Shown in pieces: positions 23,901-35,900 of a stretch of 64,000 nucleotides of DNA. Within the stretch, counting starts at the first letter, position 1. Each line of letters opens with the position of its first letter. The notes below the pieces were generated by a model. That model searched no databases. It saw only the letters and a list, made by a program, of their open reading frames with translations, and was not told the origin of the DNA. A program made the position numbers and the translations under genes. The stretch lies in the NCBI GenBank assembly GCA_047967505.1, contig CM106538.1. The stretch is one strand, 5' to 3'. Source of the stretch: Dipteris shenzhenensis. Taxonomy: Eukaryota > Polypodiophyta > Polypodiopsida > Gleicheniales.

Positions 23901-26900
23901 TTGGGAGGCAATGGGAGTTTGGAGAGAGTCAAAGGAGCCCTGGCTATCTACTGTGAGGCCTCGGGTGCATGGATCAACTAGACAAAGTCCATAGGTTTCT
24001 TCATAGGCTCTGAGGAGACACAGGAGATTCATGAGTGGGGGAGATGGATACCGTGGGGCCAGACAGCGAGATACCTCGGATGCCAAGTTGGTATTGACAT
24101 TACAGTAGAGCAGTACATCGCCCCGGTCCTTGAGAGTGTTTAGCGCAAGCTTCTCTACTGAAGCTCGACCAAACTCTCCCTAGCAGGTCATGCCTTAGTG
24201 GAAAACCAGGTCCTTGCCACAGCCTGGTATATTGCCTCCTGCTGGTGTTTTCACAAAGGGTGCATTGGGCAGCTCCGATGGTTGGTTTGGAACTTCCTTT
24301 GAGCAGGTTCGGACGGCACGAGGAATACTAGAGCCTGGGTCACTTGGCAGACGGTGATCATGCCGCACGCATTGGGAGGCTTGGGTATCATTGATCCGGA
24401 GATGCAGAGCAGAGCCCTCTTGGGCAAGTTGGTTGTTCACGGCCTCACCCCACGTGCTGTTGGGGTAAAGGCACTGGCCACCCTATGTAAATAGTACTTT
24501 ATGTTGTACTTTAATGTAGGACACTTAAGTACACTAAGTACACATTTGTACTTAGATGTACTTAAGGGTTACTACCTTATCCATAATATATATGTGTGTA
24601 CTTGGGGAGGTACCACTCACTCATTGTGATTATCCCCACTATTGTGTGTGTGCAGTGAGTCTCTCTACTCCCTACTCTATCTCCCTCACACTCTATCAAC
24701 TGGTATCAGAGCCAACGGGCTCTCTCCCCCTCCACTACCACTCCCTCCTCTCCCTATCCTACCCCTTCCGTACGGACCGATCCGTACGGCCGTACGACGT
24801 CCGTACAACCGTACGGACGGATCGCGAACGGCGGCTGCAACGGCTGCAACGACGGACGGATCGCGAACGGCGGCTGCAACGGCTGCAACGACGGACGGAT
24901 CGCAAACGGCGACTGCAACGACTGCAACGGCGGCGGATCGCGAACGGCGGCTGCAAGAGCGTGAACGGCGCGGCTGCATCGGTGCGGCTGCCAGGGCGCA
25001 GGGCGTGGCTGCACGTCGCTGGTTTCACGGCTCACAGACTTTGTGAGTTCAAGCCAAAGGAGCTTTCTAAGTCGTGCATCCATCTCGTCAACGGATCCTT
25101 CACCCTGCTCTTTAACAGACGACCTGCTGCACGCTCACCGTTCTGTTCACTGAAGCAATACGCTGGAGCTTGCCACCTACCTTGGCCAACCAGAGGTCGG
25201 TGGATTCACTTGTAACGTGTGGACCAAGGCGGACTTCATCGTCTATTGGGAGGACACCGAAAACAAGCAGGCCTGTGAAGTGGGTTTTCTCTTCCGGGAT
25301 GACTGCTCATGTGATGACTTTTGAAGTGGGAGCTGTTCTTGACGACAGTCAGTGGCAAGTACACCGTACAAGTACAGCCAGCAGGCAGGGTACCGTGCAA
25401 AGGTCCGCAAGGTGTTTTATTTGGGGCAGGGCTTACACTCGCACTGAGGCATTATGCCGCAAACAGTGTTGAGACAGGTCTTATCACTTGGCCAGTGATT
25501 GTACACAGTGGTGGCACTGAGAGTATGCATTGGACAGATCTGTACTTGATACTTGCAGTGTATGCTTTGTTGGATGCAACTCAATGGATTTGCAGTCAGA
25601 CGCCTTGTGAGCAGTAGCAGTTGATGCCATTTACTGTGTTAATGCACGGAATGTGCTGTCAATTCAAGGGGCTTTTGATGCTATTATGCTTGGGACAAAT
25701 GCTTTAGCTTGTTGCTGAAAGTACAATCACTTTTGGTACAGATTTGGTCGATTTTGACCAAGTTTGACTTTAGTCAAATTTGGGGCTTTTGTAGCCTGAC
25801 CGGCAATCTGTCAAGTGGGAGCACTCTACATGCATCAGGCTATCTCGTAAAGCACTACTATGCTTTGAAAGTGCAAATTTGACTTACAGTTTTTTTTTAA
25901 TTGGAGGTCAAATCTCTGATTTTCTTCATGCATTCAAAGGGCTTTTGAGCAATCTCACTTCCAAACTGTGAATTCAGTTGGGGGGGAAGTTTCTGGAGCA
26001 TATGGAGGTCTAAAATCAGAGATCTTCATCCACAATCAGAGATTCACTGTTTTTTTGACAGTCCGGGACTGTCAACCAGCAAGTTTGACCAGATTTCACT
26101 GTCAAAAAGGTCAAAAAGTACTGCTACTTTTTCAGAAAACAGTTCTGGGATTTTTCTGAAGCACTTTGAAGGAGCTGTACCGCACTTTCGCCAGCAGACC
26201 AGACAACAACAACTTGCTGTACTGTTTCTGCAGCAAGTGGGAGAAAGACTTTCAGTTGGTTTTATGCCACTGAAACAGTACCAAGTTCATTTTCTGATCG
26301 TACTTCCGCTGCGGGAGAATTTTCTTGGAGTGACTGGTGCTTAATTGAACACCTACAGGGATTCTACTTTCTTTACTATGAGTTCCAGCAGCGACGTGTC
26401 GTCCTTGTTCCAGATAAAGAAGCTCGAAGGAGCTAAAAACTACGACATATGGCGGACACAGTGCTACAATGTGTTGATGCAGAAGGACCAGTATAAACCT
26501 ATAAAGGAGAAGGGTGTTAAGCCCTCCAACATTACTGATGAGCAGTGGGAGAAGATGGACGGCTTGGCCAGGTCGACCATTATGCTTACAGTTGTTGATT
26601 CACTGGTTGTAGGCATCAGGGATGAACCTACTGCGTGGAAAATGTGGCAACGCCTTGAGGATACTTATGCCAAGAAAAGTGCCACGGGAAAAGCTTACTG
26701 GCTGAAAAAGCTTGTTGGTCTTCAAATGAAGGAGGGGACAGCTATGTCCACTCATATTATTGAGTTTAACAGCATATTCAGCCAGGTGATCAACCAGGGG
26801 TTGAAGCTCGATGATGAGCTGAAAGCTACACTCATCTTATGTTCTCTACCTGAGTCATGGGACACATTCAGGACTTCTACCAGCAACTCAAATGTCATTC

Positions 26901-29900
26901 TGTTATTTGCAGATGTGGAGAGTGCTCTTCTACAGGAAGAGATGAACAGAAAGAACAATGCTATTGGGAAGTCAAATGCTTTGAATGCACGCAGCAGGTC
27001 CAAAACACGTGGAAAAGACAGAGAAAGAGAGAGGAGCAAGTCCCGCTCTAAAAGTGATCTTGTCTGCAATTATTGTGGCAAGAAGGGACATATTGAGAAA
27101 AAGTGTTTTCAAAAGAAGAATGACCAGAGAGCCAAAGAAGGCAAGGCTCAAGGCAAGTCTAAGGGCAAAGAAAAAGAGGAGCTGAATGTTACTTATGTTA
27201 GTGACAGTGACAGTGGACGTGAGATATGTTTCACCTCTTCACTGGAGGCTCATACACTTCATGCTGGTGATGGATCAGATATGTTTTCCTGGATTATAGA
27301 TTCAGGTGCTTCCTTTCATGTGACATCCTACAGAGATCTGTTTGTCAGATATGCAGGAGGGCAGAAGGGAGTTGTCTTTCTTGGTGATAACCATGCATGT
27401 TCTATCATTGGTATAGGTGATGTCAGGCTTGTTCTTGAAAATGGCCAGCAGTTAATGCTTAAAGGGGTCAGGCATGTTCCTGAGGTGAAGAAGAACTTGA
27501 TTTCCACAGGGTTGTTGGATGATGATGGTTATCATACCACCTTTGGTAATCAGAAATGGAAAATCAGCAAAGGGGCAATGGCTATTGCCAGGGGTCCTAA
27601 GGTTGATACTTTGTATTCACTTCATGGTGGACATTGTCCACATTCTGATGTAAATGCCACCGAGCTGCCAAAGATTTCATTGTGGCATAGCCGGCTTGGC
27701 CATATGAGTATTAAGGGAATGGAGCAACTGGCTCATTTTGGTTACTTGCCGAGTCTAAAATTTTCAGATTTAAAGAAATGTGAATTTTGTCTCTACGGTC
27801 GTCAAGTACAAATACCTCATAAGAGAAGGTCAGATCAGAAATTACAGCTCTTGGAGCTAGTACATACAGATGTGTGTGAGATGCCTACACTCTCTTTAGG
27901 AGGTTCAAAGTACATACTGTCATTCATAGATGACGCCACCCGCAAAGTGTGGGTTTACACTCTCAGGAAGAAGAGTGATACGTTCAAGGCTTTCACTAAG
28001 TTTGTTGCACTGGTCAAAAATGAGACAGGCAAAAAACTGAAAGCCTTACGATCTGACAATGGTGGAGAGTATTTGTCCAAAGAGTTTCAAGAATTCTGTG
28101 AGGCAAAGGGTATTCAAAGGGTGTTGTCTGCACCATATGATCCTCCACAAAATGGTACAGCTGAAAAAATGTTCAGGACCATTCAAGAGAAAGTCAGATC
28201 TATGTTGTCACATGCTGCACTGCCCCACACATTTTGGGCTGAAGCTGTAAAGACAGCTGTGCACCTTATTAACAGGTCACCAAACAAGAGACTATGTGGT
28301 GGTGTGCCTGAACAGGCATGGACGGGCAAGCCTCCGTCTTACAAACACCTACGGGTCTTTGGTTGTGTCGCGTATGTGCATGTACGCAGGGAGGACAGAA
28401 CTAAACTGGATCCAAAGTCTCTTAAATGCATATTCCTAGGTTATGGTGACAAAGGTGAGATGGGCTACAGGATTTGGGATCCCAAGAACAGAAAACTTAT
28501 ACGCAGCAATGATGTCGTGTTTGATGAAACCATCATGTTCAAGGAACCTGTTGTACAGCAGGAACCTTTAAAAGTAACTATTGATGATGACAGGCATCAT
28601 GGGCAACACAGACAGGCTGTAAATCAGCCACAACAGCAGCATAATCAGCCATTAAATGATGCTGCAGCAGATCCTAATGGACAGCCAGTTATGGCAGAAA
28701 ACATCCCAATGGATGAGGCACAGTTAGGTGATCTTCCTGACATGCAAATGCAGCCAGGAATCATGGAACAGCCACCTTATCTGGGTGATGAACAGGCTGG
28801 ACAGCCAGCTCAAGATGATAGTCTTTGGGTTAGAAGGTCAACTAGACAGACGCGGCAGCCAGAAAGATTTGTTCCAGGCATTGATTATTTGATGCTCACT
28901 GATTGTGGAGAGCCTTCATGCTACAGAGAGGCTAGGCAGAGGGCAGACAAGGTTCAATGGGATCTTGCTATGAAGTCTGAAATGGACAGTCTTCACAAGA
29001 ATGGCACTTGGGAATTGGTACCCTTGCCTACTGGTAAGAAGGTACTGCCATGCAAATGGGTTTATAGACTTAAAGTCACACCTGGTGAAAAGCCAAGGCA
29101 TAAAGCCAGACTGGTTGCCAAAGGGTTCAAGCAGGAATATGGTGTTGACTTTGAGGAGATATTCTCTCCCGTTGTCAAGATGACAACACTCAGAACTGTA
29201 TTAGCATTGGTTGCACATGCAGATATGGATTTGGTCCAAATGGATGTCAAAACAGCATTTCTTCATGGTGATTTACATGAAGAAATTTTTATGCAGCAGC
29301 CAGAGGGTTTTACAGTGAAGGGCAAAGAGAAGCTTGTATGCAGACTGAAGAAAAGTCTTTATGGTCTAAAGCAGGCACCCAGGGAATGGTATCATAAGTT
29401 TGATACATTCATGCGAACCCAGGGTTACAGGAGAGCTTATATACCAAGAAAGCTTCAGATGGCAGTTTACTTATCCTCATTTTGTATGTGGATGACATGT
29501 TAATTGCTGGAAAATCTCATAAGGAAATGAATGCCTTGAAAAAGAGATTGCACCAGACCTTTGATATGAAGGATCTTGGTGATGCCAACCATATATTGGG
29601 TATGCGCATACTTCGGGATAGGGAAAAGCGGTTGCTATACTTGTCTCAGAAGGAATACATTGGCAAGGTCTTGCAGAGATTTCACATGGAGGGGGGGAAG
29701 AGTATTGGTACTCCATTACCTCCTTATGTGAAAATCAGTGCTTTGGACAGCCCTCAGACAGATGCTGAGAGAGCTGAGATGTCAAAGATTCCGTATGCAT
29801 CAGCGTGTGGCAGTCTCATGTATGCTATGGTTGCAACCAGGCCCGATATTGCGTTTGCAGTGGGAGTGGTTAGCAGATACATGGCTAAACCTGGCAGGAA

Positions 29901-32900
29901 GCATTGGAATGCAGTGAAAGGTGTCATGAGATACCTGAAGGGTACACAGGACTTGTGCATATGTTTCGGCAGTCAAGATGCAAAAGTGCAAGGTTATACA
30001 GACTCTGATTATGCTGGTCACCCTGATACCCGGAAGTCTACTACCGGATACGTTTTCACTTTCACTGGAGGTGCAGTGTCGTGGGTATCTAGAATGCAGC
30101 AATGCGTTGCATTGTCTACCACAGAAGCAGAATATATTGCAGCCACTGAGGCATGCAAGGAGGCTATATGGCTATCTCGGTTAGTGGCAGATTTGGGTTA
30201 TCCATTGGAGATTCCATTGTTGCATTGTGACAGTCAGAGTGCCATACAGTTGGCACGTAATCCTGTCTTTCATGCAAAGACGAAGCACATAGATGTGAAA
30301 TATCACTTCATCAGGGAGGTGCTTGAAAACAAGCAAATTAAGCTTGTTAAGGTGCATACAGATGACAATCCGGCAGATCTGTTAACCAAAGGGTTAGCTG
30401 CAGAGAGGTTTGCACACTGCAGATCTCTTATGGGTATTGGTTGAGGCCAATATTCTTTCTCTCTTTGAGGGCACACTGCCTTTAAGTGGGAGGTTGTTGG
30501 GGTAAAGGCACTGGCCACCCTATGTAAATAGTACTTTATGTTGTACTTTAATGTAGGACACTTAAGTACACTAAGTACACATTTGTACTTAGATGTACTT
30601 AAGGGTTACTACCTTATCCATAATATATATGTGTGTACTTGGGGAGGTACCACTCACTCATTGTGATTATCCCCACTATTGTGTGTGTGCAGTGAGTCTC
30701 TCTACTCCCTACTCTATCTCCCTCACACTCTATCAGGTGCAGAGCCTTGGAAGCTCCTCTTACAGCAAGGGCTTCTCAGGAACACCCCACGCACTTGGGG
30801 GCAATGGCAGCTTTCACACAGATGGATCTTCTCAGAGGCCCCCCTTACGGGGAAGGGCTCCCCCTTGATGAGGAGCCTTCATCGGGTTTGGCGGAGACTA
30901 GCAAGGGACCTCATTCATGCTCAGCCTAGATGCAGAGAGGAGTTCGAGCGTCAGCCCCTTGTTTGGCACCCAGAGATTCGTGATCAGGAGGGGCGTATGC
31001 TCGGGCAACAGACTCACATTGGTTGGGCACAGTGGGACAGTGAACGGGCCAGGTGCTTTGGCAGATGGAGCAAATTACCCATGGAGGCAGAGGCGAGGCT
31101 TGACGTCGTCGCGCACCTGCGAGGGGCAGGGCAACGCATGAGAGAGATTGACCTAGCCAGCCCTGAGTCCTAGTGGGAGGGACTTCGTGTATGGATGGAC
31201 AGCAAACGGTTGGGCTAGTTTTCTCGAACTAGTGTCCCCTTGAGGATGATGATGCAACGAGGTAGCACGCAGCCCAGTTTTTCCCATGTAGAACCTGGAG
31301 GCCTACTACAGGCACTCATTGAGAGAGACCCCAAGATGGATGGGAGTCTTGATGGGATTCACTAGCACATGATCAGAGTGGTGGGACGTTTGGGGAAGGA
31401 GTGGCACATTGACCCTTCCAGGATCTCAGAGCAGGATGCCCCCAGATGGCGCCTCTGGATTTGGAAGGGTAGACCCCTGAGGGAGGTCCAGTGGGATCCG
31501 GGAGAGTGATTATGGCCCTCCAGGGGCGGCCTTGCCAAGTAGGTGGACGAGGTGCCCTTCTTTTCCTACACCACACGGATTGGTAGGAGACTTCAGATGG
31601 ACTCTTCGATGTGGACCCCCTCCACGGAGAGGCATTGGGTGGCCAAGAGAGTGCCTCGGGATGTCTGTTCCAAGTTTTGGACGCGGTTATGGTCCAATTT
31701 GCGGCCGAGGAAGATATCCTACTTCTTCTGGCTAGCCGCCCACAGAGGCTTGCCCATCAGACCATGGTTGGAGCAGATGCAGGTGGAGGGACAGTGCCAT
31801 TGTTGCTATGCTGGTTTTCAGGAGATGATCCCGCACTGCCTCCAGAGCTGTCGCAGTGCAACGAGGATTTGGATGGGAGCCCTCAAGATCATGAGCTGTA
31901 TGCAGAGTCTTCAGAGGGACTACACTTGGGGGATGGTGGCCTGGTTGACTGAGGGAGGACACGCGTTTCCGATTGATGAGATGCCCCCTCAGAGCATTCA
32001 GAGAAAAGAGCTCCATGAGACAGTCCCTCCTGATAGCCTAGCTCCTCCTTCCCCTCCCGAGGACAGCGTGTGGGAGGTAGTAGCCTGTATCACTGCGTGG
32101 AACATTTGGGTGGCTCGCTGCAGTCTAGTGATGGGTGAGCACCCGGTTCCACCCTCGGCTACCTTGGTCGCCATCTGGCAGGATATCCTCTACACCCTCC
32201 GTCCCACCTAGGAGCATGGGACCCCAGGCTCTAGGGCAATTGTCGCGAGGCATGCTCAATTCTACAAGGCTTGGCCTGCAGGGGTTTTTTACATCTTCAC
32301 TCCGCGAGGGATTTGCTGGTTGTATAGTCCTCCACTTGGCTATTAGCCCCAGTACCAAAGATTCCCTAGGCAGTGAGCTAGGTTTCTCTAGAACAGGCCG
32401 ATTTTTCTTTAAACCTTTTCCCAGTTTTTTCCATACTCAGCACCTTCGCGGCTGCAGTTTTGTATGAAGTCTTTCAAGCATTAATAGAATGTTCCTTTCT
32501 TTGCAAAAAAAAAAGAAAAAAAGAAGATGGCTAAGGAGCATGCTAATCTTGTAGCAACAACAAATCATAATACAAACGATGATGTTGGACCTTCCACTAG
32601 GCTTGAGGAGCAGGCCTTACATGCAGCAGTTTCCAATCTCTCGAGTCTGAGGAGAGATGAGGATTATGCCTTCTAGTTTACCTGTGTGACAGTCTAAGGG
32701 TACTCTGCCCAGGGTAGTCCCCCGAAATGAATGGACTAAATTTTATGCATGTGTTTGAGTCAATAAATGGTTCTCTGCCAGGGTTGTCCCCAAAATGATT
32801 GTATTTCCTTGCTTTATAAAGGGCTCCATCAATTCACCATGCCCTGCTTACAGGGGGGGGTGTCATGATGAGTTCACTGATGTATGTTGCTATGAGTGGT

Positions 32901-35900
32901 CGGGCATGTTATCACTTAGACTACTGAGTCTTTGTACATCCATGCATGCTAAGCCTCTAAGCAATATACCTAGATGAATCCAGGAACATTCCCAAACTCA
33001 TCCTCTAAAAACACAACATAGTGCAGTTTCAATCTCACAAGAATCACTCATAAGATTGAAAACCATAAACTCCATCACGCATAGCAAGGACTAGCTACTA
33101 TGACATCCCCACTGACGTCATCAGCGCCCAACAGTGGGTGTAGACCATAGTATAAAAGTATGCTCTCACACATACAAATCCACACACCCACACATACTTG
33201 AGCATCCATTTATACAAAGTCTTTGTACTTGAGCATCCATTTATACAAAGCCTCTAAGCAATGCTTGGTGAGCCTCTGATCAAAAAGAATATAAAAAATA
33301 TCAAGCCCTATTGTACTTTGAAAATCTCATATTCTTTTGACATTTTTCAAAAGTCTTCTTTTCCTTATATACATAACCCCATTAGAACTATCTGTCCCAA
33401 AAGAAAGCAAACTTTGTTTCTTACCATGGCTTGAATGAGCATTATTACTTAACCCAATGTTCCCTTTTTTGAGCTTGTCGTTGTGGATACTGCCCTTGAT
33501 CTTGAGCCAGTTCATTTCCTCCTAAAGTCCTCCTCCATGCCTCATTTGCAGACACGTGGACATCAGGGACCTGCAGCAACCTGATTGTGCAGGGTTTCCA
33601 GCAAGTACAGATGGGGCATCAGTACGGAAGGGTACGGGAGTGCCTACATGGCTGTACAGGGCTGGTAAAGGCCTAGCAGGAGGCAGCAAGCAAGTGCCTG
33701 CATGAAGAAGGGTGCAGGACAGATGGCGAGGGCTATGGGCAGGTGCGAGGCCTGCAATAGGCCCTGCATCTGAGGCAGTAGGGACCTGGCCAGTGGCGCA
33801 ATGCCACGTGGCAGGTCGGCCCTGCAAATGATACATATACATATGCATATATATACACAATTTTTTTAAAAAAAGTGAAAACTTGGAGTGCTTTATATTA
33901 CAAGAGAGCTATCAAGCGAAAATGTCCATGTAAGACAAATATACATCCTGATCTATGCAGTGAGTTTGCAGACAATCGAAAAGCGATTGTTGCAAAGAAC
34001 GACGAAAGAAAACAAAGGAGAAAAAACTAGATCTCTCCAAAGACTCTGTGGTTTCTAGCTTTCCACAGAGTCCAGAGTGCCCAGTAGCGAGCCCAAGTTA
34101 AGAGCAACTCAAAAGGCGGCTATCTAGGATAGATCCCAAACAACCAGAAAAGCTTGCCAAAAGAAGCCTGAGAAAATCACATTCTCAATATGTGCCGGAG
34201 GATGCCCAAGAAGCTCTGTCTCAGGACAATGCCAAAAGATATGAGATATTGATTCCCTTGGAGCTAAACACCGATGACAGATAACTGGAGCAATACGTCT
34301 GCATGATAAAAGCTGTCCAGACGAAACAACCCCCAATAGAACCCGCCATAGAAAGACCTGTTGGCGTAGTGGAACCTTGAAGTGCCAAATCTGTTTTAAT
34401 CTCCTTTTCCACCATTTGACAGGATGGTGTAAAGCCCAAATCTGATTGGCCCTGTCCGACACCCAGGGTGGTGATAGTAGAACTTTATATAAAGAAGAGA
34501 CTGTGATATGAGACAGCTTGAAAGGACGGATGGATGAGTATAAAGGAAGAAGAGTCCATCCTGAAACCCGTCTTGAAGTTCTAAAGACGGTACTGGCTGA
34601 AATGGCTGAAGCATCCAAGTAATGGCTTGCCATACCGGATGATAGGGCATGCCCAAACCATATTTTGCAGCAGGCAAAGGGAAGGATAAAAGAGTGCCAT
34701 CATCTTGAATAACATCAGCCATATTGGAAATCCCTTTTGTATTAAACAATAAGAGCGCCGGGGCTCCTGCAAGGCCAAGGGAGGAGAACACATGACAAGT
34801 GGATGCTCTCAGCCCGCAAAGAGTTACCTTGTAAAGAGTCTCTTCCATGCCATTCCAAGCGTGAAAGAATATGCTTCCAATCTAGAAACATCTGAGAAAC
34901 CATAGGGCAACCTTTGATTTTGCCTTCAATGTATCCCAAAAGAAAATCCCACTGCGTGGGTTGCCAAAAACCAAAAGCAAGAGTGGTGATGTGGACAAGT
35001 AAAGAGTGTTATAAATCAAGAGGGAATGAATCACTCAAACCTCCACCCAAGATCTCTCCAACTCTTACACACACTCAACTCACATAGATGATCACAGATG
35101 CAACAAACACTCTCTCAGAAATAAATATGGACGGAGAGAGAAAGAGAGTATATTCATCCACCAGATGGTGGGCAGAAAAATAGCTCCAAGGGAGCAGTAC
35201 AAAACACAGCAGACTGCTGGAGAAAACTGATGGACTCTCTCTCTCACAACCTGCTCCAGATCTGAGTGCTGAACACAGCCTTGGAGAGGGGCTTTCAGTC
35301 TTGCACTGGATGCTGGAATGAATGGAGGAGTAGGCCTTTTATAGGCACTGCCCAGGCCCCTTGAGTTGACCGACCAGCAGGGTCGGTACCCTGTCCGGTG
35401 GCTGACCGCATGGGCCCTAGAAAACTGACCAGGGTTGGCCCTGGTTGGGCCGACTTGGCCTGCCACAGGCCCCTATATAAGGGTGCCCTGTGCAGCCAGT
35501 CTGCGCTGCTGCAGGAGCCTCCATGTGAGGCCTAAAGCCCTGTTTTACCTGCTGTTGCAGGCTGCAACCAGCCCGTGTGCTGGTTGCCGATGATGCCGAC
35601 CTGAGTCTCTCTCTCTCCAGCCCTCCTACCTCTCATTGCCCCTTGTCCCCTCAAATCGGGGGCTCACAGGTGGGCACAGTGAGTTTCTAACAAAGAGCAC
35701 ATCATAGCAACCCAAGGCTGATCATCTTGAAGAAACTGAAGCATCGTTTTGCCTTTGTGAGCTAAAATGTGCACATGAATATTAAGAATATTCAGCCCTC
35801 CATGCAACTTAGGTGAGCATAATCTCTGTACTGGAAGTAACCGCAAGCTTTTCTTGCCATGCTTTGACCGCCAGAAATTTTCCATAATGGTGGACATAAA

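Larger units (their letters stand above)
24458..30735 (+). mobile_element. Copia-B: young Ty1/copia retrotransposon
   Basis: A complete 6,278-bp element. The 241-bp LTRs (24458-24698, 30495-30735) appear identical base for base. A tRNA-Met primer-binding site follows the 5' LTR, a long leader of about 1.7 kb comes next, then gag-pol, then a purine-rich tract before the 3' LTR. Flanks are CGTGC and GGTGC, a 5-bp TSD with one mismatch. Removing the element and one TSD restores the LINE-B frame. Domain order (Gag, protease, integrase, RT, RNase H) is copia; the integrase and RT read like Tnt1/Tto1-type (Tork) elements. One frameshift in RT is the only clear lesion. Confidence 0.93.
20015..32520 (+). 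mobile_element. LINE-B: full-length L1-type element, split by copia-B
   Basis: Inserted in copia-A gag. The TSD is 16 bp with one mismatch (AAGAACATGGCTAAGG at 19999-20014; AAGAAGATGGCTAAGG at 32521-32536). Without copia-B it is about 6.2 kb. It begins with a C/T-rich GC-rich leader (20015-20560), then ORF1, then ORF2, then a 3' UTR and a poly(A) tail at 32505-32520. Copia-B splits ORF2 at 24457/30736. ORF2 has lost the catalytic centre of reverse transcriptase, so the copy is inactive. Confidence 0.88.
18324..32690 (+). mobile_element. Copia-A: old Ty1/copia element, 5' LTR and gag only
   Basis: The outermost element of the first nest. It has a 5' LTR (18324-18537), a tRNA-Met type primer-binding site, a leader of about 760 bp, and a gag gene interrupted by LINE-B at 20014. 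Gag sequence resumes at 32537 and fades out by about 32690. No protease, integrase, reverse transcriptase or 3' LTR follows, so either the element was deleted downstream or it was a gag-only derivative. Flanking bases before the LTR are ATACA; no partner TSD was found. Confidence 0.75.

Noticed and set aside
24556-25215. 219-codon frame after the copia-B 5' LTR
   Set aside because: It begins within the LTR and runs through the GC-rich leader repeat; there is no Gag similarity, and the real gag starts at 26378.
34996-35700. LTR-1 as part of LINE-C
   Set aside because: TG..CA ends and a perfect AAGAG duplication show it is a separate insertion.
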